From Chryseobacterium rhizoplanae (GTDB taxonomy: Bacteria > Bacteroidota > Bacteroidia > Flavobacteriales > Weeksellaceae): DNA of 64,000 nucleotides. The notes under the pieces are model-generated. The model ran no database searches. It worked only from the letters and a program-made list of their open reading frames with translations, and was not told the origin of the DNA. A program made the translations under genes and the position numbers. The DNA is taken from contig NZ_FXTC01000003.1 in assembly GCF_900182655.1 (NCBI RefSeq), positions 186,001 through 250,000 on the forward strand. The letters are read 5' to 3'. Below, piece after piece: positions 1 to 6,685 of the stretch. Position 1 is the stretch's first letter. The number at the start of each line of letters is the position of its first letter.

Positions 1-17
1 TGAAATTCTTTTTTTCA

Positions 18-152
18 TTACATGTGGAGCACTGCCATTATTATCCCAAGAACAACCTGCAGTATTTTGGATATAACTTCCTGAGGATCGGTTTTGCTTT
101 CATCCTCGTTTTTGCCTGCTGATTCGTAATCAAATTTTGGTTTACCTTCCAC
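18..152 (-). CDS. small hypothetical protein, 44 aa
   Basis: Short frame beginning with GTG at 152 and ending with TAA at 18-20. The product is charged in its first half (EGKPKFDYESAGKNEDESK) and hydrophobic in its last 20 residues (ISKILQVVLGIIMAVLHM), so it could sit on or in a membrane. No upstream ATG lies in frame. A TATATTTG box at 173-180 places transcription about 17 nt before the GTG. The gene is divergent from the TetR regulator and shares its operator region, so it is a candidate target of that regulator. Family not recognised; the frame could also be a chance ORF. Confidence 0.45.
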   Translation of the reverse strand: MEGKPKFDYESAGKNEDESKTDPQEVISKILQVVLGIIMAVLHM

Positions 153-172
153 TGCCTTATGATTTTATTTTG

Positions 173-180
173 CAAATATA
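173..180 (-). promoter_or_regulatory. -7 box of the 44-aa gene
   Basis: On the minus strand this reads TATATTTG, a full match to the Bacteroidota TAnnTTTG element, about 20 nt before the GTG start of the small leftward gene. The palindrome at 183-206 occupies the spacer between this box and its -33 region, the position of a repressor site. Confidence 0.5.
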
Positions 181-182
181 CC

Positions 183-206
183 AAATTAGAACAATTGTTC
201 TAATTT
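183..206. promoter_or_regulatory. 24-bp perfect palindrome, probable TetR operator
   Basis: A perfect inverted repeat of 12 + 12 bp without spacer, with core TTAGAACAATTGTTCTAA, lies between the divergent 44-aa gene and the TetR-family gene. TetR dimers typically bind such near-contiguous palindromes in the divergent region beside their own gene. Its position fits repression of the leftward promoter and autoregulation of the rightward one. Binding itself is inferred. Confidence 0.75.
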
Positions 207-239
207 TTAAAATATGATTTATATCCGTTCTTATATTCT

Positions 240-247
240 TATCTTTG
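240..247 (+). promoter_or_regulatory. -7 box directly before tetR-type start
   Basis: TATCTTTG ends four bases before the ATG at 252. Because transcription starts a few bases past this box, the mRNA would begin at or next to the start codon (leaderless). Confidence 0.55.
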
Positions 248-251
248 AGCT

Positions 252-872
252 ATGAAGACCAAGGATAAAATTCTGTCTAAAGCACTGGAGTTATTTAATG
301 AAAAGGGATATAACAATATCACTACAAGGCATATTGCGGCTGAACTCAACATCAGTGCGGGCAACCTGCATTATCATTTCAGGCACTCGGAAGACATTAT
401 TAAAATTCTATTCTCAGAGCTTACCCAGAAAATGGATGAGCTTCTGAACCAAATGAAAAAACTGGATAATAAAAGTCTGCAAGATCTTTATCAGTTTACC
501 TATTCTACCTGTGAGATCTTTTATTTTTACCGTTTTATATTTATTAATTTTATAGATATACTCAACCGGATTCCTGAAATAGAATCCAGGTATGAAGGGA
601 TCAATTTCAGCAGAAAAGAGGAATTTCAGCTCATCTTTTCAGACCTTCAAAAGAGTAATATTTTCCAGAAAGATGTTCCCCATTTTATTGTGGATTGTCT
701 TACTGAACAGATATTCATCATTGCAGATAACTGGCTTACTCACAACAGGCTTATCTTAAAGCTCAGTCCCCAAGAAGCAATACAGCATTATACGCTTCTG
801 CAGATGAATCTTTTCTATCCACTTCTTAATAAAGAACAGCAAAAACTTTATGAACAGCAATACATCCAATAA
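252..872 (+). CDS. TetR/AcrR family transcriptional regulator
   Basis: Predicted cytoplasmic DNA-binding repressor of 206 aa, normal for the family. Residues 4-50 form the three-helix TetR domain (ILSKALELFNEKGYNNITT, then the recognition segment NISAGNLHYHF). The rest is a helical ligand domain whose effector cannot be told from sequence. The perfect palindrome at 183-206 just upstream is its likely operator, which points to autoregulation and control of the divergent 44-aa gene. The ATG at 252 lies 4 nt after a TATCTTTG box. Its 3' end overlaps the start of the following GNAT gene by 23 nt, so the two are probably co-transcribed and translationally coupled. Confidence 0.9.
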   Translation: MKTKDKILSKALELFNEKGYNNITTRHIAAELNISAGNLHYHFRHSEDIIKILFSELTQKMDELLNQMKKLDNKSLQDLYQFTYSTCEIFYFYRFIFINFIDILNRIPEIESRYEGINFSRKEEFQLIFSDLQKSNIFQKDVPHFIVDCLTEQIFIIADNWLTHNRLILKLSPQEAIQHYTLLQMNLFYPLLNKEQQKLYEQQYIQ

Positions 873-1344
873 CCAGAGTATTATTATAAGAAAAGGGCTC
901 AGGAAAGATCTTCCGGAAATGCTGGAGCTTTTTACATCCACTATAGATGAGGTATGCAAAAAAGACTACAATCCCCAACAACTTGAAGCATGGAAATCCG
1001 GTGCAGAAAACGAGGAAAGATGGATGAATGTGATCAGCAGCCAACATGTTTTAATTGCTGAAAATAGAAATCAGATCACAGGATTCTGTACTCTTGATAA
1101 GGGAAACTATATTGACCTTCTTTTTGTACACAAAGCTTATCAGCATAAAGGGATAGCAGCGCTGCTTTACCATGAAATTGAAAAAGAAGCTCTGAAGCAT
1201 GATACGAAACAAATTACAGCAGATGTAAGCAAAACCGCCAGACCCTTTTTTGAAAAGATGAGTTTTCATGTGATTGAAGAGCAGACTGTTCGTGTAAAAG
1301 GAATTGCCCTTACTAATTATAAAATGGCAAAAAACTTTTCTTAA
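850..1344 (+). CDS. GNAT family N-acetyltransferase
   Basis: Predicted acetyl-CoA-dependent N-acetyltransferase, 164 aa. The GNAT core is visible: an N-terminal RKDLPEMLELF segment, the strand FVHKAY and the pyrophosphate-binding loop YQHKGIAALLYHEIEKEA (about residues 95-113), then a C-terminal FFEKMSFHV strand. It resembles the YafP/PhnO-type enzymes with a DYNPQQLEAW segment near residue 40. Substrate unknown. The ATG at 850 lies inside the end of the TetR gene; a start a few codons further in is possible because conserved sequence begins near residue 10. The AraC gene follows 10 nt downstream, completing a three-gene unit. Confidence 0.85.
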   Translation: MNSNTSNNQSIIIRKGLRKDLPEMLELFTSTIDEVCKKDYNPQQLEAWKSGAENEERWMNVISSQHVLIAENRNQITGFCTLDKGNYIDLLFVHKAYQHKGIAALLYHEIEKEALKHDTKQITADVSKTARPFFEKMSFHVIEEQTVRVKGIALTNYKMAKNFS

Positions 1345-1354
1345 TTTCTTAATT

Positions 1355-2173
1355 ATGGAATTAACACCGGAATATAATGAGTTTAGGATTTCAGTTCCTC
1401 AGGAATTTGAAAATGTATTTACTCATTTTTATTTTGCTGAAAATACTTCTGATCGATCTGTTACCAAAACTCTTTTGCCCACGTATCAGACAATTCTGTT
1501 ATTCTGTTTTGGAGAAAGTGCTACAATGTCTACCCGCGAAAAGACAACCGTTGGTGTTGATAAATGTATGGTATTGGGTCCGGTGAGACAATCTTTTGAA
1601 TATACGCTTCCGGCAGGCTGTTCTATTCTGGTAGCCAATTTTAAAGATGATGCTTTCTTCAGATTTTTTGGAAAAGTACCCATTGAACAATCGGTAAGAC
1701 ATCCTGACGAACTGCTGGAGGAAAATTGTTTTACAGATTTGTGGCAACAGTTGAAAAAATTAGCTTCAACCCAAGAGCAGGTAAATCACATCCTTGAATT
1801 CTGCAAACCTTATCTTCAACATCAGGATATTACCAGTAAACTTTTGAGCAGTTTTGAAAATGATCTTTTGAATCCGGTCAAAGCAATTGCAGAGCAGACT
1901 CAGCAGACAGAAAGAAATATTCAGCGAAAGCAGAAAGAGCAATTCGGGTATTCCTTAAAAGAGCTTAACCGCTATAACCGTTTTTTAAAAGCTGTAAAAA
2001 TCATTGAAAAAGAAACCGGAAAGCAGAATAAAGTGAAATGGTTTACCATCATTGATGAATGTGGTTATTATGATCAAAGCCAGCTTATTCATGATTTCAA
2101 ACATTTTATGAACATTTCGCCAGCTCAGTATTTAAAATTTCAGCAGGAGATCTGCAATCCAAAGTCTAAATAG
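1355..2173 (+). CDS. AraC family transcriptional regulator
   Basis: 272-aa regulator. The N-terminal half is a predicted sensory beta-barrel (segment MSTREKTTVGVDKCMVLGPV). The C-terminal about 100 residues are the AraC double helix-turn-helix (AIAEQTQQTERNIQRKQKEQ and the FIGxSP-like segment HFMNISPAQYLKF). The frame is open from 1304, but the ATG at 1355 is preferred because the upstream part overlaps the GNAT gene and has no family resemblance. The oxidoreductase gene follows 75 nt downstream with its own promoter-like box and is a plausible target. Effector unknown. Confidence 0.85.
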   Translation: MELTPEYNEFRISVPQEFENVFTHFYFAENTSDRSVTKTLLPTYQTILLFCFGESATMSTREKTTVGVDKCMVLGPVRQSFEYTLPAGCSILVANFKDDAFFRFFGKVPIEQSVRHPDELLEENCFTDLWQQLKKLASTQEQVNHILEFCKPYLQHQDITSKLLSSFENDLLNPVKAIAEQTQQTERNIQRKQKEQFGYSLKELNRYNRFLKAVKIIEKETGKQNKVKWFTIIDECGYYDQSQLIHDFKHFMNISPAQYLKFQQEICNPKSK

Positions 2174-2213
2174 CCGTTTCGTTTTCTTACAATTTTTGAA
2201 AAGTACATCCGGC

Positions 2214-2221
2214 TACTTTTG
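2214..2221 (+). promoter_or_regulatory. -7 box of the oxidoreductase gene
   Basis: TACTTTTG matches TAnnTTTG and lies 26 nt before the ATG at 2248. A TTTG at 2195-2198 could be the -33 element, though the 15-nt spacing is short. Confidence 0.45.
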
Positions 2222-2247
2222 TCTCAATAATCTTAACAAGAAAAACA

Positions 2248-2838
2248 ATGAGACATTTAATAATTTACGCCCATCCGAATGAGAACAGTTTAAATCATCA
2301 ACTTTTAAACACCGTTATTGAAACGCTTGAATCCCGAAATCAGGAAATTGTAGTGAGAGATCTGTATGCAACAGGTTTTGATCCTGTACTTTCTTTGGCT
2401 GATATGCAGGGACAGCGCATGGGAAAAGTAGCTGATGATATACAAGTTGAACAGGATTATATTTCCTGGGCAGAACAGATTACTTTTATTTATCCTATCT
2501 GGTGGACAGGTCTTCCTGCAATGATGAAAGGTTATATAGACCGGGTCTTTAGTTACGGATTTGCCTACCGTTATGATCAGGGTATACAAAAAGGACTTCT
2601 GACGGGTAAAAAAGCCGTCATTATCAATACCCACGGAAAATCTCATGAAGAATATGAACAAACCGGAATGGATAAAGCCCTTACATTAACCTCAGATAAT
2701 GGAATTTTTATCTATTCCGGACTGGAAATTATCCAACATTTATTTTTTGATAAGGCAGATAAAGCGACATCCGAAGATATTGAAATCTGGGAAGATCAAA
2801 TTAAAACCTTGTATTCTGAATATGTCTTTAATTATTAA
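2248..2838 (+). CDS. NAD(P)H oxidoreductase, flavodoxin-like fold (KefF/MdaB/NQO type)
   Basis: Predicted cytoplasmic FMN/FAD enzyme of 196 aa that reduces quinones or electrophiles with NAD(P)H. The family N-terminus YAHPNENSLNHQL and the flavin-site block YPIWWTGLPAMMKGYIDRVF (about residues 84-103) are clear, followed by the INTHGKSHEEY loop. The physiological substrate cannot be told from sequence. The AraC regulator immediately upstream in the same direction is a likely controller. A 43-residue membrane protein gene begins 9 nt after the stop and is probably in the same transcript, which raises the possibility of a membrane-tethered complex; that part is inference. Confidence 0.88.
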   Translation: MRHLIIYAHPNENSLNHQLLNTVIETLESRNQEIVVRDLYATGFDPVLSLADMQGQRMGKVADDIQVEQDYISWAEQITFIYPIWWTGLPAMMKGYIDRVFSYGFAYRYDQGIQKGLLTGKKAVIINTHGKSHEEYEQTGMDKALTLTSDNGIFIYSGLEIIQHLFFDKADKATSEDIEIWEDQIKTLYSEYVFNY

Positions 2839-2847
2839 TAACAATTT

Positions 2848-2979
2848 ATGAAAACAAACACTGACAAACAAACCGCCAATCCTTTATTAATCAACACTTA
2901 TAAACTGACAAAGAAAATAATAAAATACAGTTTTTACATCTTTATTCTGTATTTTGCTTTTAAGGGATTTATGGCATGA
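2848..2979 (+). CDS. small membrane protein, 43 aa
   Basis: A 44-codon frame starts with ATG 9 nt after the oxidoreductase stop. The product has a polar N-terminus with basic residues (YKLTKKIIKY) followed by a single hydrophobic helix (SFYIFILYFAFKGFM) running to the C-terminus. Such tail-anchored miniproteins often partner the enzyme encoded upstream, but no family is recognised. Support comes from the tight spacing and the TM-like composition only. Confidence 0.5.
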   Translation: MKTNTDKQTANPLLINTYKLTKKIIKYSFYIFILYFAFKGFMA

Positions 2980-3023
2980 AATTGGCTTCAAACACCGCAA
3001 ATAAAATTGTTTTGAACCATTAT

Positions 3024-3106
3024 TTTAAACCATTAAGATTCGTAATTGGTTAAGTTTTTTAAACTAATCTTGTTATAACCTTTACAAAATATCTTAATGG
3101 TTTAAA
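3024..3106. repeat. 16-bp inverted repeat upstream of the tyrS leader
   Basis: TTTAAACCATTAAGAT at 3024-3039 is repeated as its exact reverse complement at 3091-3106, with 51 bp between. The right arm abuts the -33 region of the leader promoter, so it could be regulatory. A related ttaaaccattaag string also occurs near 8831 in a repeat-rich spacer, so it may equally be a dispersed repeat. Confidence 0.6.
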
Positions 3107-3108
3107 TA

Positions 3109-3136
3109 TTGGATCCGCAGAAATTCTGTACCTTTA
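3109..3136 (+). promoter_or_regulatory. promoter of the tyrS leader
   Basis: TTG at 3109-3111 and TACCTTTA at 3129-3136 (7 of 8 matches to TAnnTTTG) are separated by 17 bp. Transcription would begin near 3140, just before the leader-peptide ATG at 3144. Confidence 0.55.
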
Positions 3137-3143
3137 CAACATC

Positions 3144-3242
3144 ATGAAACATTTAAACAGTATACTACGTCTTCCATTCTTCAGTGAATATTACGTTCCG
3201 AGCTATCGTTCGGGAAGACTTTCTATATCTGTAATTCAATAA
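3144..3242 (+). CDS. putative tyrosine leader peptide, 32 aa
   Basis: A 32-codon ORF begins just after the promoter and ends 20 nt before a strong terminator hairpin, upstream of the tyrosyl-tRNA synthetase gene. Codons 12-21 read FFSEYYVPSY: two adjacent Tyr codons (3189-3194) and a third (3204-3206), while the rest of the peptide has none. This is the architecture of amino-acid attenuation leaders such as trpL or hisL. Stalling at the Tyr pair would cover 3196-3201 and free 3208-3214 to pair with the 5' arm of the terminator. The peptide itself is not expected to have another function. Confidence 0.65.
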   Translation: MKHLNSILRLPFFSEYYVPSYRSGRLSISVIQ

Positions 3243-3290
3243 AATAATCTAACGTATATATAAAGCCCGGACAGTACCTGTCCGGGCTTT
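3196..3290 (+). promoter_or_regulatory. attenuator with three mutually exclusive pairings
   Basis: Segment 1 (3196-3201, TTCCGA) can pair with segment 2 (3210-3216, TCGGGAA, one bulge). Segment 2 (3208-3214, GTTCGGG) can instead pair over 7 bp with segment 3 (3266-3272, CCCGGAC, one G-U). Segment 3 is also the 5' arm of the 13-bp terminator with segment 4 (3278-3290). This is the 1:2 / 2:3 / 3:4 logic of ribosome-mediated attenuation, with Tyr codons at segment 1. Pairings were found by eye and no folding energy was computed. Confidence 0.6.
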
Positions 3291-3296
3291 TCATTT
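3262..3296 (+). terminator. intrinsic terminator of the tyrS leader
   Basis: Perfect 13-bp stem (AAAGCCCGGACAG / CTGTCCGGGCTTT) with a 3-nt loop, followed by a T-rich tail, placed 20 nt after the leader stop and 16 nt before the tyrS start. No gene other than the leader ORF lies upstream in the same transcript, so its purpose here is most simply attenuation. Confidence 0.85.
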
Positions 3297-3311
3297 TTAA
3301 AACTATTCAAC

Positions 3312-4511
3312 ATGATTCACTTACTACAAGAAAATGTGGCTATCATCCTACCTGAAAACGGTTTGGAAGAAAAACTTATACAAGCCGAAAAGGAAAACAG
3401 AAAACTATCCATCAAACTGGGATTTGACCCTACTGCGCCGGATCTGCATCTGGGACATGCGGTTGTACTGAAAAAACTGAAACAATTTCAGGATCTGGGA
3501 CATCAGATCATTATCGTGGTAGGAAGTTTTACGGCGAGAATTGGTGATCCTACAGGGAAAAATAAAGCCCGAAAACCTTTAAGTGCTGAAGATGTACAGC
3601 ATAATGCCCAGACTTATATCAACCAGCTTTCCAAAGTAATTGATGTTCAGAAGACAAAGATTGTTTTCAATTCTGACTGGCTGGATGCGCTTGACTTTTC
3701 AGAGGTTATCCAATTGCTATCAAAAGTTACTGTTGCTCAACTGATGCACCGCAATGATTTTAATAAAAGATTTACAGAAAATACCCCTATTGCCTTGCAT
3801 GAACTTGTGTACCCCATTCTTCAGGGTTTTGATTCTGTAAAAATTGAGTGTGACATCGAAATGGGTGGCACAGATCAGCTTTTCAACTGTACAATGGGAA
3901 GACAGCTTCAGGAGGTATACGGAATGCCTGCACAAATCGTCATGTGTATGCCACTGCTCAAGGGTCTTGACGGAAAGGAAAAAATGAGTAAGTCACTGAA
4001 CAATATTATCGGGCTGACAGACGAACCTAATGAAATGTTTGGAAAAACGATGTCTATTCCGGATGCATTGATAGAGGAATTCATCAACCTGACTACAGAT
4101 TTTCCTGTAGAAGAAAAAAAGACTCTTGTTTCGAGAATAACGGAAGGCGAAAATCCTATGAATATAAAAAAACTCATTGCTAAAAATATCATCAGTCAAT
4201 ACCATGATGATGCTTCAGCAGAAAATGCAGAACAATTCTTTATCAATCAGTTTCAGAATAAAAATTTTGAGGAAAAAGTGTATGAACCTGTTTCTATAAA
4301 TTCTTTGAAAAACAACCAAAATAAAGTATCTCTTGTGGAACTTTGCCATCAGCTTAAAAATAACCTCAGCAAATCAGCCGTCCGAAGGTTAATTGAAAAT
4401 GGAGGCATTCAGGTCAATAATATCAAAATAACAGATGCTAATGAAGAAATGGAACTGATCCCGCAAACGAAGATAAAAATCGGGAGAAGAGGTTTTTTTG
4501 AGTTAATATGA
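3312..4511 (+). CDS. tyrS: tyrosyl-tRNA synthetase, TyrZ-like type
   Basis: Class I aminoacyl-tRNA synthetase charging tRNA-Tyr, 399 aa. The HIGH-type motif is HLGH at residues 46-49 within LGFDPTAPDLHLGHAVVL, and KMSKS is at 224-228. A C-terminal S4 RNA-binding domain covers about residues 335-395 (LSKSAVRRLIENGGIQVNN). The LGFDPTAPDLHLGH form and the length resemble the TyrZ branch rather than the roughly 430-aa TyrS usual in flavobacteria, so it may be a second, inducible enzyme; that needs the rest of the genome. The leader ORF and terminator upstream suggest induction when charged tRNA-Tyr is low. Confidence 0.93.
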   Translation: MIHLLQENVAIILPENGLEEKLIQAEKENRKLSIKLGFDPTAPDLHLGHAVVLKKLKQFQDLGHQIIIVVGSFTARIGDPTGKNKARKPLSAEDVQHNAQTYINQLSKVIDVQKTKIVFNSDWLDALDFSEVIQLLSKVTVAQLMHRNDFNKRFTENTPIALHELVYPILQGFDSVKIECDIEMGGTDQLFNCTMGRQLQEVYGMPAQIVMCMPLLKGLDGKEKMSKSLNNIIGLTDEPNEMFGKTMSIPDALIEEFINLTTDFPVEEKKTLVSRITEGENPMNIKKLIAKNIISQYHDDASAENAEQFFINQFQNKNFEEKVYEPVSINSLKNNQNKVSLVELCHQLKNNLSKSAVRRLIENGGIQVNNIKITDANEEMELIPQTKIKIGRRGFFELI

Positions 4512-4669
4512 GGCTGGAAGAGGGAAGTTGGAGGAGGGAAGTTTCTGGATGACGAGTAACATCTGAAGCTATTTGATTGAAATCTTTGAGATAACTTTTA
4601 TTAAAAAGAGAAAAGTATATCTTAGCAACCAAAATAACTTCCAGCTTCCTTCTCCCAGTTTCCAGCCTT
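4511..4669. repeat. imperfect inverted repeat of GGCTGGAAG type
   Basis: A purine-rich segment at about 4511-4542 (ggctggaagagggaag) returns as an imperfect reverse complement at about 4636-4669. Roughly 90 bp of AT-rich DNA lies between. A related string (gaagctgaaagaaggaggctgg) occurs at about 62374. This appears to be a dispersed intergenic repeat. It could also fold as a long hairpin after tyrS. Confidence 0.55.
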
Positions 4670-4725
4670 AAACATTACATTATCCAGCTTATTTCAATAT
4701 CTTCGTTTTCTTAAAACTATTTCCA

Positions 4726-5247
4726 ATGAGCTACGTCATGGTTGACATAGAATCGGATGGGCCGATTCCCGGTGATTTTTCAATGGTCTGTTTCGGGGCT
4801 GTACTCGTTACACAGGAACTGGACACTACTTTTTATGGAAAACTGAAGCCGATTTCTGATAGATTCAATCCTGATGCTTTAGCGGTTTCCGGTTTCAGCA
4901 GGGAAGAAACAATGAATTTTGATAATCCCGAGACTGTAATGCTTGCCTTTGAAGACTGGATTAAAACGAACTCCAAAGGAAGACCTATTTTCATCAGCGA
5001 TAATAATGGTTTCGACTGGATGTTTATCTGCTGGTATTTCCATCATTTTCTCGGACGGAATCCTTTTGGCTTTTCTTCCAGAAGACTGTCTGATCTTTAC
5101 TGCGGATTGGAAAAGGATACTTTTGCCCAATGGAAGCATGTGCGCAAAACGGAACATACCCACAATCCGGTAGATGATGCCCGGGGAAATGCAGAAGTCT
5201 TGCTGCATATGAAAGAGGAAATGGGACTGAAAATTGCATTAAAATAA
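4726..5247 (+). CDS. 3'-5' exonuclease, DEDD (RNase T-like) fold
   Basis: 173-aa protein carrying the exonuclease motifs in order. Motif I is VDIESDG (about residues 7-13, acidic pair D/E), motif II is SDNNGFDWMFI (about 90-100), and motif III is HNPVDDARGNAEVL (about 145-158, with the DEDDh His and Asp). Such stand-alone domains trim DNA or RNA 3' ends; the substrate is not predictable. The protein is shorter than DnaQ-type polymerase subunits and has no extra domain. It follows tyrS after a 214-bp repeat-containing spacer and precedes a GNAT gene in the same direction. Confidence 0.8.
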   Translation: MSYVMVDIESDGPIPGDFSMVCFGAVLVTQELDTTFYGKLKPISDRFNPDALAVSGFSREETMNFDNPETVMLAFEDWIKTNSKGRPIFISDNNGFDWMFICWYFHHFLGRNPFGFSSRRLSDLYCGLEKDTFAQWKHVRKTEHTHNPVDDARGNAEVLLHMKEEMGLKIALK

Positions 5248-5258
5248 AATCTAATTTT

Positions 5259-5266
5259 TATTTTTG
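5259..5266 (+). promoter_or_regulatory. -7 box directly before GNAT start
   Basis: TATTTTTG ends three bases before the ATG at 5270, predicting a leaderless transcript and arguing against the in-frame TTG at 5264 as start. Confidence 0.5.
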
Positions 5267-5269
5267 AAT

Positions 5270-5710
5270 ATGAATCTTGACCTGCATTATAAACAAGCTG
5301 ACGAAACAGATATTGATTTTCTTCTCAACCTCAGAATGAAAACAATGAACCCTCATTATGAAAATTCAGGACTATCTACTGACAGAGAAACAACTTTGCA
5401 AAGAGTTCTGTACCAGTTTGAAAAAGCCAATATTATTCTTTTAAACAATCAACCCGTAGGACTGCTAAAAGTAGACCGAACATTTACCAACATTGAAGTT
5501 CTGCAACTTCAGATTGATCCCAGCCAACAAGGTAAAGGGCTTGGAAAAAAGATTTTGTCTGATATCCTGGAGGAAGCTTCGTTAGCAGGAAAAACGGTAT
5601 CATTAAGTGTCTTAAAAACCAATAAGGCACAGCATCTTTACACAAGTCTTGGTTTTAGAATTGTGGGTGAAGATCAGTATTCTTATTTCATGGAAACTGA
5701 AAAGCAGTGA
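5270..5710 (+). CDS. GNAT family N-acetyltransferase
   Basis: 146-aa predicted acetyltransferase. The acetyl-CoA motif is LQIDPSQQGKGLGKKILSDI (about residues 84-103), a textbook Q-x-x-G-x-G loop, followed by VLKTNKAQHLYTSLGFRIVG, the typical C-terminal half. Substrate unknown. The ATG at 5270 is chosen because a TATTTTTG promoter box ends at 5266. The gene is followed by a composite repeat element and a truncated terD copy on the opposite strand. Confidence 0.87.
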   Translation: MNLDLHYKQADETDIDFLLNLRMKTMNPHYENSGLSTDRETTLQRVLYQFEKANIILLNNQPVGLLKVDRTFTNIEVLQLQIDPSQQGKGLGKKILSDILEEASLAGKTVSLSVLKTNKAQHLYTSLGFRIVGEDQYSYFMETEKQ

Positions 5711-5721
5711 ATTGAAAATCA

Positions 5722-5805
5722 TGTAAGTTTTGGCTAAAGCCGTTGGACTTTTTTCATTTGATTAAACGGGCTCCCTTCGACTAAGCTCAGGATTATAGCC
5801 CGTTC
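5722..5805. repeat. composite dispersed repeat, copy 1
   Basis: Consists of a GTTTTGGCTAAAGCC segment and a 41-bp unit (5765-5805) containing CTTCGACTAAGCTCAGG and ending in 8-bp inverted termini AACGGGCT/AGCCCGTT. The 41-bp unit is repeated as an exact reverse complement at 9083-9123. It sits precisely where homology of the truncated terD gene ends. Confidence 0.85.
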
Positions 5806-5914
5806 TTATATCCCATCCTAAGCCAATGGTTACTTTTGAAAGATCATAAACGCTTTCTCCGCGGTCATTCTTTTTTAAATCTATCGTTTGTCCTTTCTGT
5901 AAATTAATTGCCAT
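5762..5914 (-). pseudogene. truncated terD-like gene, interrupted by a repeat
   Basis: The frame starts with ATG at 5914 and its first 35 residues (MAINLQKGQTIDLK, then KVTIGLGWD) parallel the N-terminus of the intact TerD protein encoded next to it. After GLGWD the frame runs into the repeat element and ends at a TAA after IRTGYNPELSRREPV. The remaining roughly 150 residues of a TerD domain are absent; the neighbouring DNA is repeat and then the GNAT gene on the other strand. Most likely a tandem terD paralogue lost its 3' part at the repeat. The 50-aa product would not form a TerD fold. Confidence 0.8.
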
Positions 5915-5941
5915 AGTTATAGTTTTGTGTATTTGATGATT

Positions 5942-6517
5942 TTATTTGATAATTTGCCCTTTGTAGTATTTCTCTAAAAAGAAGCCAAGATCTGCCCTGT
6001 ATCCTATCCCTGAAGCTTCAAATTTCCAGCTTCCGTTTCTTTTGTACAGCCTTCCGAACTCTACACCGGTTTCAATGGAGAAATCTTCATCCAGTTCATA
6101 TTTTGCAATTTCCTGGTTTGAATGATTATCAACAACCCTGATATAAGAGTTTCTTACCTGTCCGAAATTCTGTCTTCTTCTTTCAAAATCTTCTATAGTG
6201 ACTACGAAAAGAATTTCTTCTACTCTTGAATCTACTTTATCAAGATCTATTACAATAGCTTCATCATCGTCACCATCACTGTTTTTACCACTAGGATCAT
6301 CTCCTGTATGGATAAGGGCTCCGTCCGGAGAATTCAGGTTATTGTAAAAAACAAAGTATTCTTCGCTTACTAATTTTCTGTCAGAATCAATCATGATTGC
6401 AGAAGCATCAAGGTCAAAATCATAGCCGGTTCCTTCGTTGGGATCCCAGCCTAATCCGATCGTCATTTTCGTCAATCCTATCTCGATCTTTTGCCCTTTC
6501 TGTAGATTAATTGCCAT
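5942..6517 (-). CDS. TerD family protein
   Basis: 191-aa calcium-binding stress protein of the tellurium-resistance TerD/TerE type. Typical blocks are MTIGLGWDPNEGTGYDFDLD, then the acidic GDDPSGKNSDGDDDEAIVIDLD loop region that binds Ca2+ in TerD, and a C-terminal FGRLYKRNGSWKFEASGIGY. Family length is normal. It works in the cytoplasm or at the membrane face in envelope and tellurite/phage stress; the exact role is unsettled. A TAAATTTG box at 6568-6575 gives a leader of about 45 nt. A truncated paralogue lies 27 bp downstream. No other ter genes are in the window. Confidence 0.9.
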   Translation of the reverse strand: MAINLQKGQKIEIGLTKMTIGLGWDPNEGTGYDFDLDASAIMIDSDRKLVSEEYFVFYNNLNSPDGALIHTGDDPSGKNSDGDDDEAIVIDLDKVDSRVEEILFVVTIEDFERRRQNFGQVRNSYIRVVDNHSNQEIAKYELDEDFSIETGVEFGRLYKRNGSWKFEASGIGYRADLGFFLEKYYKGQIIK

Positions 6518-6567
6518 TATATTATGATTATTTTTCGCATTAAGATAGAAGTGATTTATGACCTGGC

Positions 6568-6575
6568 CAAATTTA
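6568..6575 (-). promoter_or_regulatory. -7 box of terD-type gene
   Basis: Reads TAAATTTG on the minus strand, 51 nt before the ATG at 6517. Confidence 0.45.
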
Positions 6576-6685
6576 TTTAGGAAAAATCATTTCTAGAACT
6601 CAATCAAAGCTGTTTAAGTCACGCATCATCATAAAAAAAGGTCCAATTAAAAAATTGAACCTTGTATTGTATAAAGAGTATTAAA

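Noticed and set aside
3024..3106. A T-box riboswitch upstream of tyrS
   Set aside because: No specifier-loop or antiterminator T-box consensus is visible; the leader ORF with Tyr codons explains the hairpin better.
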